DNA from: Tiliqua scincoides
Taxonomy: Eukaryota; Chordata; Lepidosauria; Squamata; Scincidae
Length of the DNA stretch: 64,000 nucleotides
Assembly: GCF_035046505.1 (NCBI RefSeq)
Contig: NC_089823.1
Span: forward strand, 1,108,767-1,172,766
Direction: 5' to 3'
Shown here: in pieces, positions 55,201-64,000 of the stretch
Numbering within the stretch: position 1 is the stretch's first letter
How the letters are laid out: the number at the start of each line of letters is the position of its first letter
Position numbers and translations under genes: made by a program
Notes under the pieces: model-generated
What the model was told of the DNA's origin: nothing
Databases searched by the model: none
What the model saw: only the letters and a program-made list of their open reading frames with translations

Positions 55201-55735
55201 AGGAAGCAGGGAAAGCGTCTGGGACACAGTGGCCATCTCTTCCTGAAACACTGCGCAGGAGGCTCATCAGACCGAAGGGCCTTCAGGCATCAAGTAAAAA
55301 CCGTTTCATTTACGGCAGGCTTTTGAAAATGCTTAATTCTTGGTCCTTTACTTTGCTATTCTGAGCTGTTGCGAGCTCTAATTTGTATGTTGTTTTAGAG
55401 GTTTTAAAACTGAAAGGCAGGGCACAAAAATGAAAGAAAAAGAATTCTTGCACATTACCTGGTTTCACAGATTATGAGTTGCAGTTAATGATTGCTCACC
55501 ACTGAAAGAAAATCTGCATAGGCTTAAAGGAAATCTCTTTATTGTGGTACATGGTCCAGATCTGATCTCTGGAATTAAAACAAGTCATTGGGTCTTCATG
55601 AGACCCAGTTAAAATTATTCTACATTTAAAAGGAATGTTGCAAAGCCATCCATGAGATCTAATCAGCTTTGAATTTCTGCAGGGCCTCTGAATCGTGGGG
55701 TGCTAGAGAGGGCACATCCCTGCAGTTCCCATGTT
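52255..55735. other. Stretch without recognisable gene
   Basis: About 3.5 kb with short overlapping frames and no known domain. A fragment of the palindromic element family lies at about 53085-53155 (acaggatgctgcgcatttgt, then gctgcatcagtgctggaaag). The part after 55330 is AT-richer. Confidence 0.35.
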
Positions 55736-55740
55736 GGAAT

Positions 55741-56700
55741 CTAGGAGGCGATCTTCCCCAGGTGCAGTTCCCTTAACACCCGGTCACGGATCTCCTTGGT
55801 CTTGGCGCCGTAGACAATGGGGTTGAGCATAGCTGGGACCATCAAGTAGAAGTTGGCCAGGAAGATGTGGACATGGTGGGGTACACTGTGCCCAAAGCGG
55901 TGGGTGAGGAAGGAGAAGAGGCCAGGTGTGTAGAGAATAACAATGACCCCCACGTGGGCGCCGCAGGTCCCCAGGGCCTTGTGCCGCGCCTCCAGCGAGG
56001 GCAACCGAAACACAGCATGAAGGATCAGCCCGTAGGAGATGAAGATGAAGCTCAGGTCAGCACCAACGATGACAAGAGAGAGAATCAGCCCATAGAGGTT
56101 GTTGGGTGTGGTGTTCCCACAGGCCAGTTTCACCACCGCCATGTGTTCGCAGTAGGAGTGAGAGATGAGTCGAGAGCGGCAAAATGGCAGCCTCTTCACC
56201 AGGAAAGGGAAAGGCAAAACGCTCACCAGGGCCCGCACAGCAATGACAGTGCCCAACTTGGCCACAGTGGTGGTGGTCAGCAGTGAGGTGTAGCTGAGAG
56301 GGGAGCAGATGGCCACGTACCGGTCATAAGCCATGGCAGTCAACGTCCCAGACTCCACTACACAGAGCGCATGGATCATGAACATCTGCACCAAGCAGGC
56401 ATCAAAAGCAATCTCTTGGGCACCGACCCAGAAGATGCTCAGCATTTTGGGCATGATGCAGGTGGGCAAGGCCATGTCAGCTAATGCCAGCATGGCGAGA
56501 AAGAGGTACATGGGCTTGTGCAGGCTGGATTCTGTCCTGATGACCCACAGCAGGGTGGCATTGCCCAAGACGGCCATAATGTAGATGAAGCAGAAGGGGA
56601 TGGAGAGCCAGACCTGGATCTTCTCCAGCCCCGGAAGCCCCAGAAGGAAGAAGGAGGCGGAGGAAGCCACCTGGCTGCTGGTGTTGGAAGCAGCTGACAT
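55741..56700 (-). CDS. Class I olfactory receptor, OR52-like, mosaic
   Basis: Intact 319-residue odorant receptor with N6 glycosylation site (NTS), GN at 46-47, MAYDRYVAIC at 123-132, HSYCEHMAVVKLAC at 181-194, KALGTC at 241-246 and NPIVYG at 293-298. Its 5' flank and first ~75 codons are essentially the reverse complement of the gene at 11939. From about residue 73 (LADMALPT against FTDMALPT) through about residue 300 it instead follows the gene at 45818 (ICSPLSYTSLLTTTT, LPFPFLVKRLPF, LSFIFISYGLILHAVFRLPS). The last residues (RDRVLRELHLGKIAS) again resemble the gene at 11939. The 3' flank matches neither gene. This is best explained by the inverted duplication ending in, or converting, a third OR52 paralogue. 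Confidence 0.92.
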   Translation of the reverse strand: MSAASNTSSQVASSASFFLLGLPGLEKIQVWLSIPFCFIYIMAVLGNATLLWVIRTESSLHKPMYLFLAMLALADMALPTCIMPKMLSIFWVGAQEIAFDACLVQMFMIHALCVVESGTLTAMAYDRYVAICSPLSYTSLLTTTTVAKLGTVIAVRALVSVLPFPFLVKRLPFCRSRLISHSYCEHMAVVKLACGNTTPNNLYGLILSLVIVGADLSFIFISYGLILHAVFRLPSLEARHKALGTCGAHVGVIVILYTPGLFSFLTHRFGHSVPHHVHIFLANFYLMVPAMLNPIVYGAKTKEIRDRVLRELHLGKIAS

Positions 56701-57088
56701 GATGAGACACAGTCGACAGAAGGTTCGGGTACTTGGGAAAGGCTGGCTGCCCGACTGACACTCCCCTCTCCAGTGGCACAGCTCACATTGTTGTGGGTCA
56801 GTCCCTCACATTCCTGTTTGTCTCAGTCCCCGTTTCCTGGTTTTACCTCCTAAATTTGTCCTTGCAAAGTGTTTGTTCCTTGCAAACTCCCAAGGACTAA
56901 CTTTGTGTCTGTGATGCTCTTGGGTTTAGCTGCATCTTCCTCTCTGAAGGCTCTCAAAGGTCATTGCAGAGGCCACCAAACCATCCCACTCAACTCTTTC
57001 TTTGCTTCTCCAAACTTTCAGTTCCACGACACCCCTTTTTGAGAGGTGGGTTCCTGTGCCCTGATTTCGCAGGTGGAGTCAAAGATCC

Positions 57089-57367
57089 TGTTATCTAGTG
57101 GGTCCATGCAAATAAAGGAAGGCATAGTGATAACAGCTCAATGCGTTTATTCCATCTTCAGAACAGAACCTAGCAAAATACAAGGCAAACCCCTGCCTTT
57201 TTTAGCCTTTAACTCCGCCCAGACTTCCCGTGATTGGTGCAATTGAAACCTTAACTAGAGGGCCAATTGGATGGTAGGATTTCGATCCATCACCCGATTG
57301 GCCAGCCGTAAGTCTGGGCCAATGAGTTATGCAGGATTTCGATCCTGCATAACTTACATACATAACA
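57089..57367 (-). mobile_element. Possible solo LTR (fossil), right-arm copy
   Basis: Exact partner of the unit at 11272-11550, with the same TGTTAT...ATAACA ends, read from the other strand. Confidence 0.45.
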
Positions 57368-57369
57368 GA

Positions 57370-59380
57370 GCCGATGCAGGAACATTCAGCAAAGCGTCAT
57401 AAGACTCTCAAGTCAGCTCCTCATTAAGAAAACAGGGGTGCTTGCGTCTCACCCAGTCCGGCTTCTGAGCCCCAGCCCAGAATTCTTCCTTTTCTTACCT
57501 ACATCCCTTCATTTTCCAGGGCCCTGTAAGGAAAAGAGTTTTCTTGGTTATGGCTTTTGATGTGGTTGATTTTACTGAAAGAGGAAGTTGTAGTTCAGGA
57601 GAGAACTGGTGGCGTCAAGACAGCATCCTCTGGCATCCTGTTCTGGAGCACGTAACCTAGAAAAATGAAGGAAAAGGACAAGCACAGAGCCAGACTGTGC
57701 TGGGACTGCAAACAGACTCAGGGAAGCACCCGAAGTCCTTCAGTGAAACAAGCTATCTGGGGAAGACACTGAGAAAAGGCTGAACCTGAAGTGTGAAGCC
57801 TTCACCCAAGAACTTAAGGCCCCAGTCCTGTCCAAATCCCCCCTGCCAATGCAGAAATGCCAGAAAGGTGCTTGCTGAAAAAGGTGGGAGTAGGGAGGTG
57901 ATAAACAGCCTGCAGGAAGAATGTAAAGATACTTTGTACTGACTTCCTGGTCGGCTGCCCTAACTTCAATAGGTCTCCTCAGACATACACCACCTATTTT
58001 GGTGGCCTCTGTCCAAGGAGAGGAAAGGGGTGGGGAGGGTTTCATAGGAGGGGATAAGATTCGACATGCGCCATTGCCAATGGATTCGCTCCCTCCCGCC
58101 TCCTCTCCCTCCTCACCCAGAAACGCCCCCATTCCTCCCACTCCCCACCCACTGCCAACTCGCCCAGTACTGGTGGATGTTGTTGTAAGTATGCATGGCC
58201 ACCAGCCACTGTTCTGGTGGCTTTGTTGTGCTCACTGGAGCTCCTGGTGAGCACATCAGTGTCACATGATGTGCATTAGGATGCAGGTACTTGCGCCCAG
58301 ATCCTGGCACTTCTGCTGGCAGAAGCCAGTGGATAGGACGGGGCCGTAAGAAGAGCCCTTCTGTACCTGGCCGTAGAGCCCAGTGGTCATGTTTCCTGTT
58401 CCGGCGAATGCCTGATCAGATGCCACACAAGTGCCAGGGCAGCAGCCCTCCCCTCTTCCCTGCCTGCAGCATCTTGTCTTCAAGGAACGTTGGCACAGGT
58501 CTTGGGTCCCCCACCGATCCACGTTGATCCACAGCTCTCAGTGCTCTGCTCTTCCCATTTGTACCCCAACGGTCAGGCAGCGTAAGCAGTGCTACACTTC
58601 TACAGTGGAGAAACTAGTCAGCTTTTCCGTGTCCTTGCCAGCAGCACACGGTTTGCAAGACAGAGCAGATGTCAGCATTTCTGAAACATGTCCCGGACTC
58701 AGATCCAGCAGACATTAATTCGGGCACTGATGATGCGCACACCTGAGCTTCTTGGTCTGAAGGAGCCACTGATGTAGCATCAAATGCTCCAAGGTTGTTG
58801 CAATGCCCAATCCAAGCACTACATAGCTGACGTGCTCCCAGGTGCATCTGACAAGGGGAGAGTCAGTGCCTTAATTTATAGACTCAGAGAAGAGCCTGGG
58901 ATTGTTTAAAACAAGACCAGCATTTCTCCAGCAGGTTCTGTCTTTGCATCAGTGGCAGCTGGGGAGTAGGCAGGAGAACCCTAGAGACTCTGCTGTGAAC
59001 ATGTGCAGTGGGTTATGGTTGACTCATATAGTGACTCCCTAGAAGTCAGCATGAAGAAGCATGCCAGATTAGCGCTGCGCTCTTTGACTGCAGCGTGTGA
59101 GGTCAAAGGTGGCTGAGCCATTGAACAACAGTGAAGGGCCAAACGGGATGTGAAGGGGTGGTCTTGTGACTGGAGAGCTGGAGCAGCTGCTTGCGGAGCA
59201 GAAGAAAGCCGGTGCTTGCTCTTTTGTGGTGCTGCCCCAGGAACCACGTGTGGAAATGGGCATAGAGGAGCACACTGCCTCTGAACCTGGAGGAGCCAGA
59301 ATTGGCTCAGCCGGAGCAAGAGGAAACTCTTCCCCTTACCCCCGAGTAAGCCACCACAGCCCCAATGGGTCTCCTCAGGA
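57370..59380. other. Arm sequence without recognised gene
   Basis: Partner of 8790-11270 without the 9142-9623 retroposon. No gene is seen. The uninterrupted site for that retroposon lies near 59028-59036. Confidence 0.45.
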
Positions 59381-59381
59381 A

Positions 59382-61302
59382 GTAAGAACATAAGAACAGC
59401 CCCACTGGATTGGGCCATAGGCCCATCTAGTCCAGTTTCCTGTATCTCACAGCAGCCCACCAAATGCCCCAGGGAGCACACCAGATAACAAGAGACCTGC
59501 ATCCTGGTGCCCTCCGTTGCATCTGACAGCGCCCATTTCTAAAATCAGGAGGTTGCGCATACACATCATGGCTTGTACCCCGTAATGGATTTTTCCTCCA
59601 GAAACTCGTCCAATCCCCTTTTAAAGGCGTCTAGGCTAGATGCCAGCACCACATCCTGTGGCAAGGAGTTCCACAGACCGACCACACGCTGAGTAAAGAA
59701 ATATTTTCTTTTGTCTGTCCTAACCCGCCCAACACTCAATTTTAGTGGATGTCCCCTGGTTCTGGTATTATGTGAGAGTGTAAAGAGCATCTCCCTATCC
59801 ACTCTGTCCATCCCCTGCATAATTTTGTATGTCTCAATCATGTCCCCCCTTAGGGGCCTCTTTTCTAGGCTGAAGAGGCCCAAACGCCGTAGCCTTTCTT
59901 CATAAGGAAGGTGCCCCAGCCCAATAATCATCTTAGTCGCTCTCTTTTGCACCTTTTCCATTTCCACTATGTCCTTTTTGAGATGCGGCGACCAGAACTG
60001 GACACAATACTCCACGTGTGGCCTTACCATCGATTTGTACAACAGCATTATAATATTAGCTGTTTTGTTCTCAATACCTTTCCTAATGATCCCAAGCATA
60101 GAATTGGCCTTCTTCACTGCCGCCACACATGGGGTCAACACTCTCATCGACCTGTCCACCACCACCCCAAGATCTCTCTCCTTTTCTGTCACAGACAGCT
60201 CAGAACCCATCAGCCTATATCTAAAGTTTTGATTTTTTGCCCCAATGCACATGACCTTACACCAGGGGTGCTCACACTTTTTTGGCTCGAGAGCTACTTT
60301 GAAACCCAGCAAGGCCCAGAGATCTACCAGAGTTTTTTTTACAATGTTCGCACCATCATAACATATAACATTTATGTGTACAACGTATGTTGGTGTACCT
60401 TGAGCCCCACTGAGTATAGCAGGACTTACTCCTGAGTAGACATGCCTAGGATTAGGCTGTGAGGCTGCAATCCTAGCCACACTTACCTGGGAGTAAGCCC
60501 CATTGAGTACAATGGGCCTTACTCCCGGCGTTTCCTCCCAGAGGCACCTGAAGGGGGGGGTCGGCACTCCGTGATCTACTCATTTTGCCTCGTGATCTAC
60601 CGGTAGATCGCGATCCACCTATTGAGCACCCCTGCCTTACACTTACTGACATTGAAGCGCATCTGCCATTTTGCTGCCCATTCTGCCAGTCTGGAGAGAT
60701 CCTTCTGGAGCTCCTCACAATCACTTTTGGTCTTTACCACTCGGAAAAGTTTGGTGTCATCTGCAAACTTAGCCACTTCACTGCTCAACCCTGTCTCCAG
60801 GTCATTTATGAAGAGGTTGAAAAGCACCGGTCCCAGGACAGATCCTTGGGGCACACCGCTTTTCACCTCTCTCCTTTGTGAAAATTGCCCATTGACACCC
60901 ACTCTCTGCTTCCTGGCCTCCAACCAGTTCTCAATCCACGAGAGGACCTGTCCTCTAATTCCCTGACTGTGGAGTTTTTTCAGTAGCCTTTGGTGAGGAA
61001 CCGTGTCAAACGCCTTCTGAAATTCCAGAAATATAATGTCCACAGGCTCTCCCGCATCCACATGCCTGTTGACCTTTTCAAAGAATTCTATAAGGTTCGT
61101 GAGGCAAGACTTACCCTTACAGAAGCCATGCTGACTCTCCCTCAGCAAAGCCTGTTCGTCTATGTGTTTTGAGATCCTATCTTTGATGAGGCATTCCACC
61201 ATCTTACCCGGTATGGATGTTAGGCTGACCGGCCTATAGTTTCCCGGGTCCCCCCTCTTCCCCTTGTACAAATTTGATGGTGGTACAAATTTGAGGAGAA
61301 CA
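59382..61302 (-). mobile_element. CR1 LINE, longest copy, interrupted by hAT
   Basis: The minus strand reads GNYRPVSLTSIPGKMVE, a VDIIFLEFQKAFDTVPHQRL block A, VPQGSVLGPVLFNLFINDLE (block B), KFADDTKLF (block C), then after the hAT insertion NQNFRYRLMGSELSVTEKER and the ORF2 C-terminus to LEEKSITGYKP, the 3' UTR and a tail at 59382. It is 5'-truncated before the first reverse transcriptase blocks. It is the same insertion event as 7898-8790 and keeps about 0.65 kb of LINE sequence lost there. The 5' end was joined to the OR52N copy by the 1.37-kb deletion. Confidence 0.93.
60263..60634. mobile_element. Non-autonomous hAT element in the CR1
   Basis: The ends are caggggtgctcacac and, reversed, caggggtgctcaat. 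A perfect 8-bp target duplication ccttacac flanks it (60255-60262 and 60635-60642). The 372-bp body contains a segment related to the small inverted-repeat element at 29282. The corresponding CR1 region is deleted in the left arm, so it cannot be told whether the insertion predates the duplication. Confidence 0.95.
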
Positions 61303-61878
61303 GAAGCAGGCCAGCTTGACCACCGCCATGTGGTCACAGTAGGTGTGAGCAATGATGTTGGTGCCACAATATTGCATTTTCTTGACCATGAAAGGGAAGG
61401 GAAAGATGAGGACGGCTCCCCTGAGGAAGGTAACCAGGCCCACTTTGACAATCATTGGGTTTGTCAAGATGGTAGAGTATCTCAGTGGGTAGCAGATGGC
61501 AACAAATCGGTCCAGGGCCATGAGCATCAGGACACCAGACTCCATCCCCGTGAAGGTGTGAACAACGTACATCTGAACCAGGCAGGAATTGAAGTCAATC
61601 TCCTTGAAATTTAGCCAGAAGATGCAGAAGGCTTTGGGCATTGTCGATGTGCCCATCACGATGTCAGTGATGGAGAGCATGGAGAGGAAGTAGTACATGG
61701 GTCTGTGAAGGACCTCCTCGGTCCAGATGATGTACAGAAGTCCGCAGTTCCCAGCCATGCCAATGAGATACATGGAGAAAAATGGGAAGGAGATCCAGAC
61801 GTGAGCGTGTTCCAGACCTGGGATGCCATTCAGGATGAACTGCAGGAGGCTGCTGTCTGTGCCGTTGGGAGTGGCCAT
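61303..61878 (-). pseudogene. OR52N-like receptor, 3' half deleted (right-arm copy)
   Basis: Close copy of the gene at 5940-6908, with the same MATPNGTDSS start and only a few amino-acid changes (for example IVMGTS for IVIGTS, FKEIDFNSC for FKAIDFSSC). It runs through MALDRFVAICYPL and HTYCDHMAVVKLAC (about residue 191) and then joins CR1-flank sequence, adding an unrelated short tail (CSPQICTTIKFVQ and so on) before a stop. Helices 5-7 and the C-terminus are missing, so it cannot act as a receptor. Paired coordinates show about 1.37 kb lost here relative to the left arm (6513-7884). The candidate acceptor AG present at 5888 in the left copy reads AC here. Confidence 0.92.
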
Positions 61879-62426
61879 GCTACGCAGTTGGAGCGCATGC
61901 TCCACACTCACACTGTAACCTGCACAGGTGAAGAGTGTAAAACACAGAAACACGTTCATTGAACTATCTGCAGCCATGATCATCACTACCAACACTGAAT
62001 AAACACTTCCTGGACAGAGTAAGGGGCGAGGGGATTTTACCACTTCCATGAACATGTCAAATGCTCTGGACATCCTGGGAAACTTTCCATAATTGTTCTA
62101 CTGATGATTTTTTTATAATGTTTCACTCTGAACATGAACACTCCAGTCCATGTATGGAAATCACAGAAAACCTCTTTGTTATCTGTTAAAGGAGGTTTCC
62201 TGCTTCGTGAAATAAAGAACAGCTCAATCCAACCAGGGCCCAACCAGTGCAAATGGTGGCCAGACTTGGGTATGCACCAAGAGAGCACCTTGCCCCTGCT
62301 GGAGTCAGTCAGTCAGTTGACAGAGGTGTGTTTGAGGACACAGACAATATGACACCTGTAACCTCTTGCCACTCCTCGCATCAGGCATTTAGAGATCGGC
62401 TCCCACTAAAACCTGGCATATAGTCA

Positions 62427-62833
62427 TCTTGGCTTGTAACCTGTGATGGACTTTTACTCCATCAATCTATCCAATTCACTTTTAAAGACAACTAGGCTTT
62501 CAGGTGCCATCACCACATCCTGTGGCAAGGAGTTCCACAGATAAATTACATGCAAGCTAAAGAAGTATTTTCTTTTGTCTGCTCCAGTATCGTGCCACTC
62601 AATTCTAGCGGCTGTCCCCTGGTTCTGGTGTTGTGCGAGAGGGAAAGACTTCACTCTCTCCATCCTGTACATAATTTTATAGGTCTCAACAAGATCTCTG
62701 GCCTTTTTTCTAGACCAAAGAGCCCCAAACACTGTAGCCTTTCCTCATAGGGGAAGTACCCCAGCCCAGTACTCATTTTAGTCGTGCTCTTCTGCACCTT
62801 CTCCAGTTCCACTAGGTCCTTTTTGAGACGTGG
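62427..62833 (-). mobile_element. CR1 LINE 3' fragment, right-arm copy
   Basis: Partner of 4985-5395; the minus strand reads LKKDLVELEKVQKSTTKM and the downstream ORF2 end. Confidence 0.8.
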
Positions 62834-63271
62834 CAACTGGATGTGGGTTCTGGGGATCACCTGAGCCTCTGAATTTCCTGATCCTGGACTTGAAGGGTCT
62901 TTACCCACCAGTGAGCCGGCTCAAAGCCGTGTCCTTTCTTTACAGATCAGCTGGAGAAGCACCAACAGTAAGCATCAACACAGCTGGGAAACATGACTGT
63001 GGTCTTGAAATGACTCCACAGGCCACACAGGGCGCTGCAGTGTCCCAGAAGCCTCTTGGGTCCAAGACGGTAGAAAATGGGGCAAGAGTGGGGCAAGCGG
63101 AATCCAGATGTTCACCACAATAACTGCAAGTGATGATTCCTGGTGCCTGGAGCATTTGGCTTTGATGGCAGGATGTTTGTTTGACTCTCTGCAAATGTGA
63201 TGTCTGTGCATTTCTCCTGTTAGTTTGTGACTTCCATTCAAGGCAAAGAGCACAGTCTGCCACACGTTAAA

Positions 63272-63274
63272 CAC

Positions 63275-63318
<44 letters not shown>
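63272..63318. repeat. (TTA)n microsatellite, right-arm single copy
   Basis: Trinucleotide run at the end of a SINE tail in reverse. It corresponds to the duplicated (AAT)n unit at 4358-4546, present once here. Confidence 0.9.
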
Positions 63319-63320
<2 letters not shown>

Positions 63321-64000
63321 AACAATATTTATATACTGCTTTTCAAAGTGGTTTACAGAGAAAGATCAAATCCATCAAGTGCCATCATGTACTAATGACC
63401 GCTGCATCTTATCTCCCTTTAAGAAGACACAGCACTGAATGTCGACGGTCAAACACTCACATTCTGCCGATTCCAGCAATGCAGGCAGCAGGATCTGATC
63501 TTCATATGGCCATCCAGGAATGCAAGAACCTCCTCCCCGGAAAGGGGATTGGACGGGGGCTGGGAGCTGGGCGGGCCCAGAGAGTTTTAGGGCACAAGCA
63601 CCCAGCCCTCTTCTGCTTTTGCATGTGGGCACGGTGCCGACCCATCCAGCCCACCTTGAACTCAGGTGCAACTTCTGAGGAAGCTGTCTCTCTCCCGCGC
63701 TGGATCCCACAGGCCACCTGTTTGGTCTGTAAGGTGGGGTGTGGGGTGTGGACGGCTCTGCCCCAGGAAAGGCTCAGGCTGCAGTGCATGCACACTTTCC
63801 TGGGGGAGCCCCACGGAGCACAGGGGGACTGTTCTGAGCAGGCGGAGTGGCACTCAGCCCCTGGCTCCGCAGCTGGAGGGGGACGGGTGGCCGCCTTTCA
63901 GTCTGGAGGCAGGTCTTGTCTCCCTGCCTCCTCGGGGTCACCAGCGCACATGGCGCTCGCAGCTGCTGCGGAGCTCACCTGGTCGCTGGCAGGGGCTCCG

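Larger units (their letters stand above)
56434..64000 (-). repeat. Right arm of the large inverted duplication
   Basis: Reverse complement of about 3677-12205. The window end cuts the arm; its last bases pair with 3677. Compared with the left arm it has one rather than two copies of the (AAT)n unit, lacks the 3' part of the OR52N-like gene plus about 1 kb beyond it, keeps the middle of the shared CR1 (with a hAT insertion in it), and lacks the retroposon at 9142-9623. Scattered substitutions confirm it is not a simple sequence copy error. Confidence 0.9.

Noticed and set aside
1-64000. CRISPR array, operon or prokaryotic system
   Set aside because: No regularly spaced repeats with unique spacers and no bacterial-type gene order; the content is vertebrate ORs and retroposons.

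Overview
The window looks like accessory DNA from a squamate reptile, most likely a lizard. The evidence is the mix of CR1-clade LINEs ending in TTCTTATG-type tails, tRNA-derived SINEs, many hAT elements with 8-bp target duplications, a BovB/Sauria-type retroposon tail, and a 5S-rRNA-derived SINE joined to that same tail. No species can be named from the sequence alone.

The only host genes recognised are class I (fish-like) olfactory receptors. Seven have long open frames: OR52N-like (5940-6908, +), OR52-like (11939-12898, +), OR52-like (20488-21485, -, start unresolved), a divergent class I receptor (29478-30473, +), OR52K/M-like (38474-39442, +), OR52-like with an altered start codon (45818-46834, -), and OR51E1-like (50857-51801, -). 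An eighth, mosaic OR52-like gene lies at 55741-56700 (-). Two are pseudogenes: a 5'-truncated relative of the divergent receptor split by a hAT element (35037-36240), and an OR52N copy that lost its second half (61303-61878, -). Each intact gene is one coding exon for a seven-helix odorant receptor. Several have a good 3' splice site just upstream, as expected for OR genes with a 5' non-coding exon.

The dominant structure is a large inverted duplication. Bases about 3677-12205 reappear in reverse complement at about 56434-64000, where the window cuts the arm. The arms are nearly identical but differ by at least four sizeable indels: a 144-bp tandem/microsatellite difference, a 1.37-kb deletion in the right arm that destroyed the OR52N copy, a 1.0-kb deletion inside a shared CR1 in the left arm, and a 480-bp retroposon present only on the left. 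The inner edge of the duplication falls inside OR52 coding sequence, so the receptor at 55741-56700 is a mosaic of the arm copy and another local paralogue.

The roughly 43-kb spacer between the arms holds the other receptors, an old broken Ty3/Gypsy-type LTR element (about 17050-20480) abutting an OR stop codon, a solo LTR with a 5-bp target duplication (24820-25329), a GC-rich fold-back element (41889-42533), and many CR1 tails. Long stretches between these show no recognisable gene.
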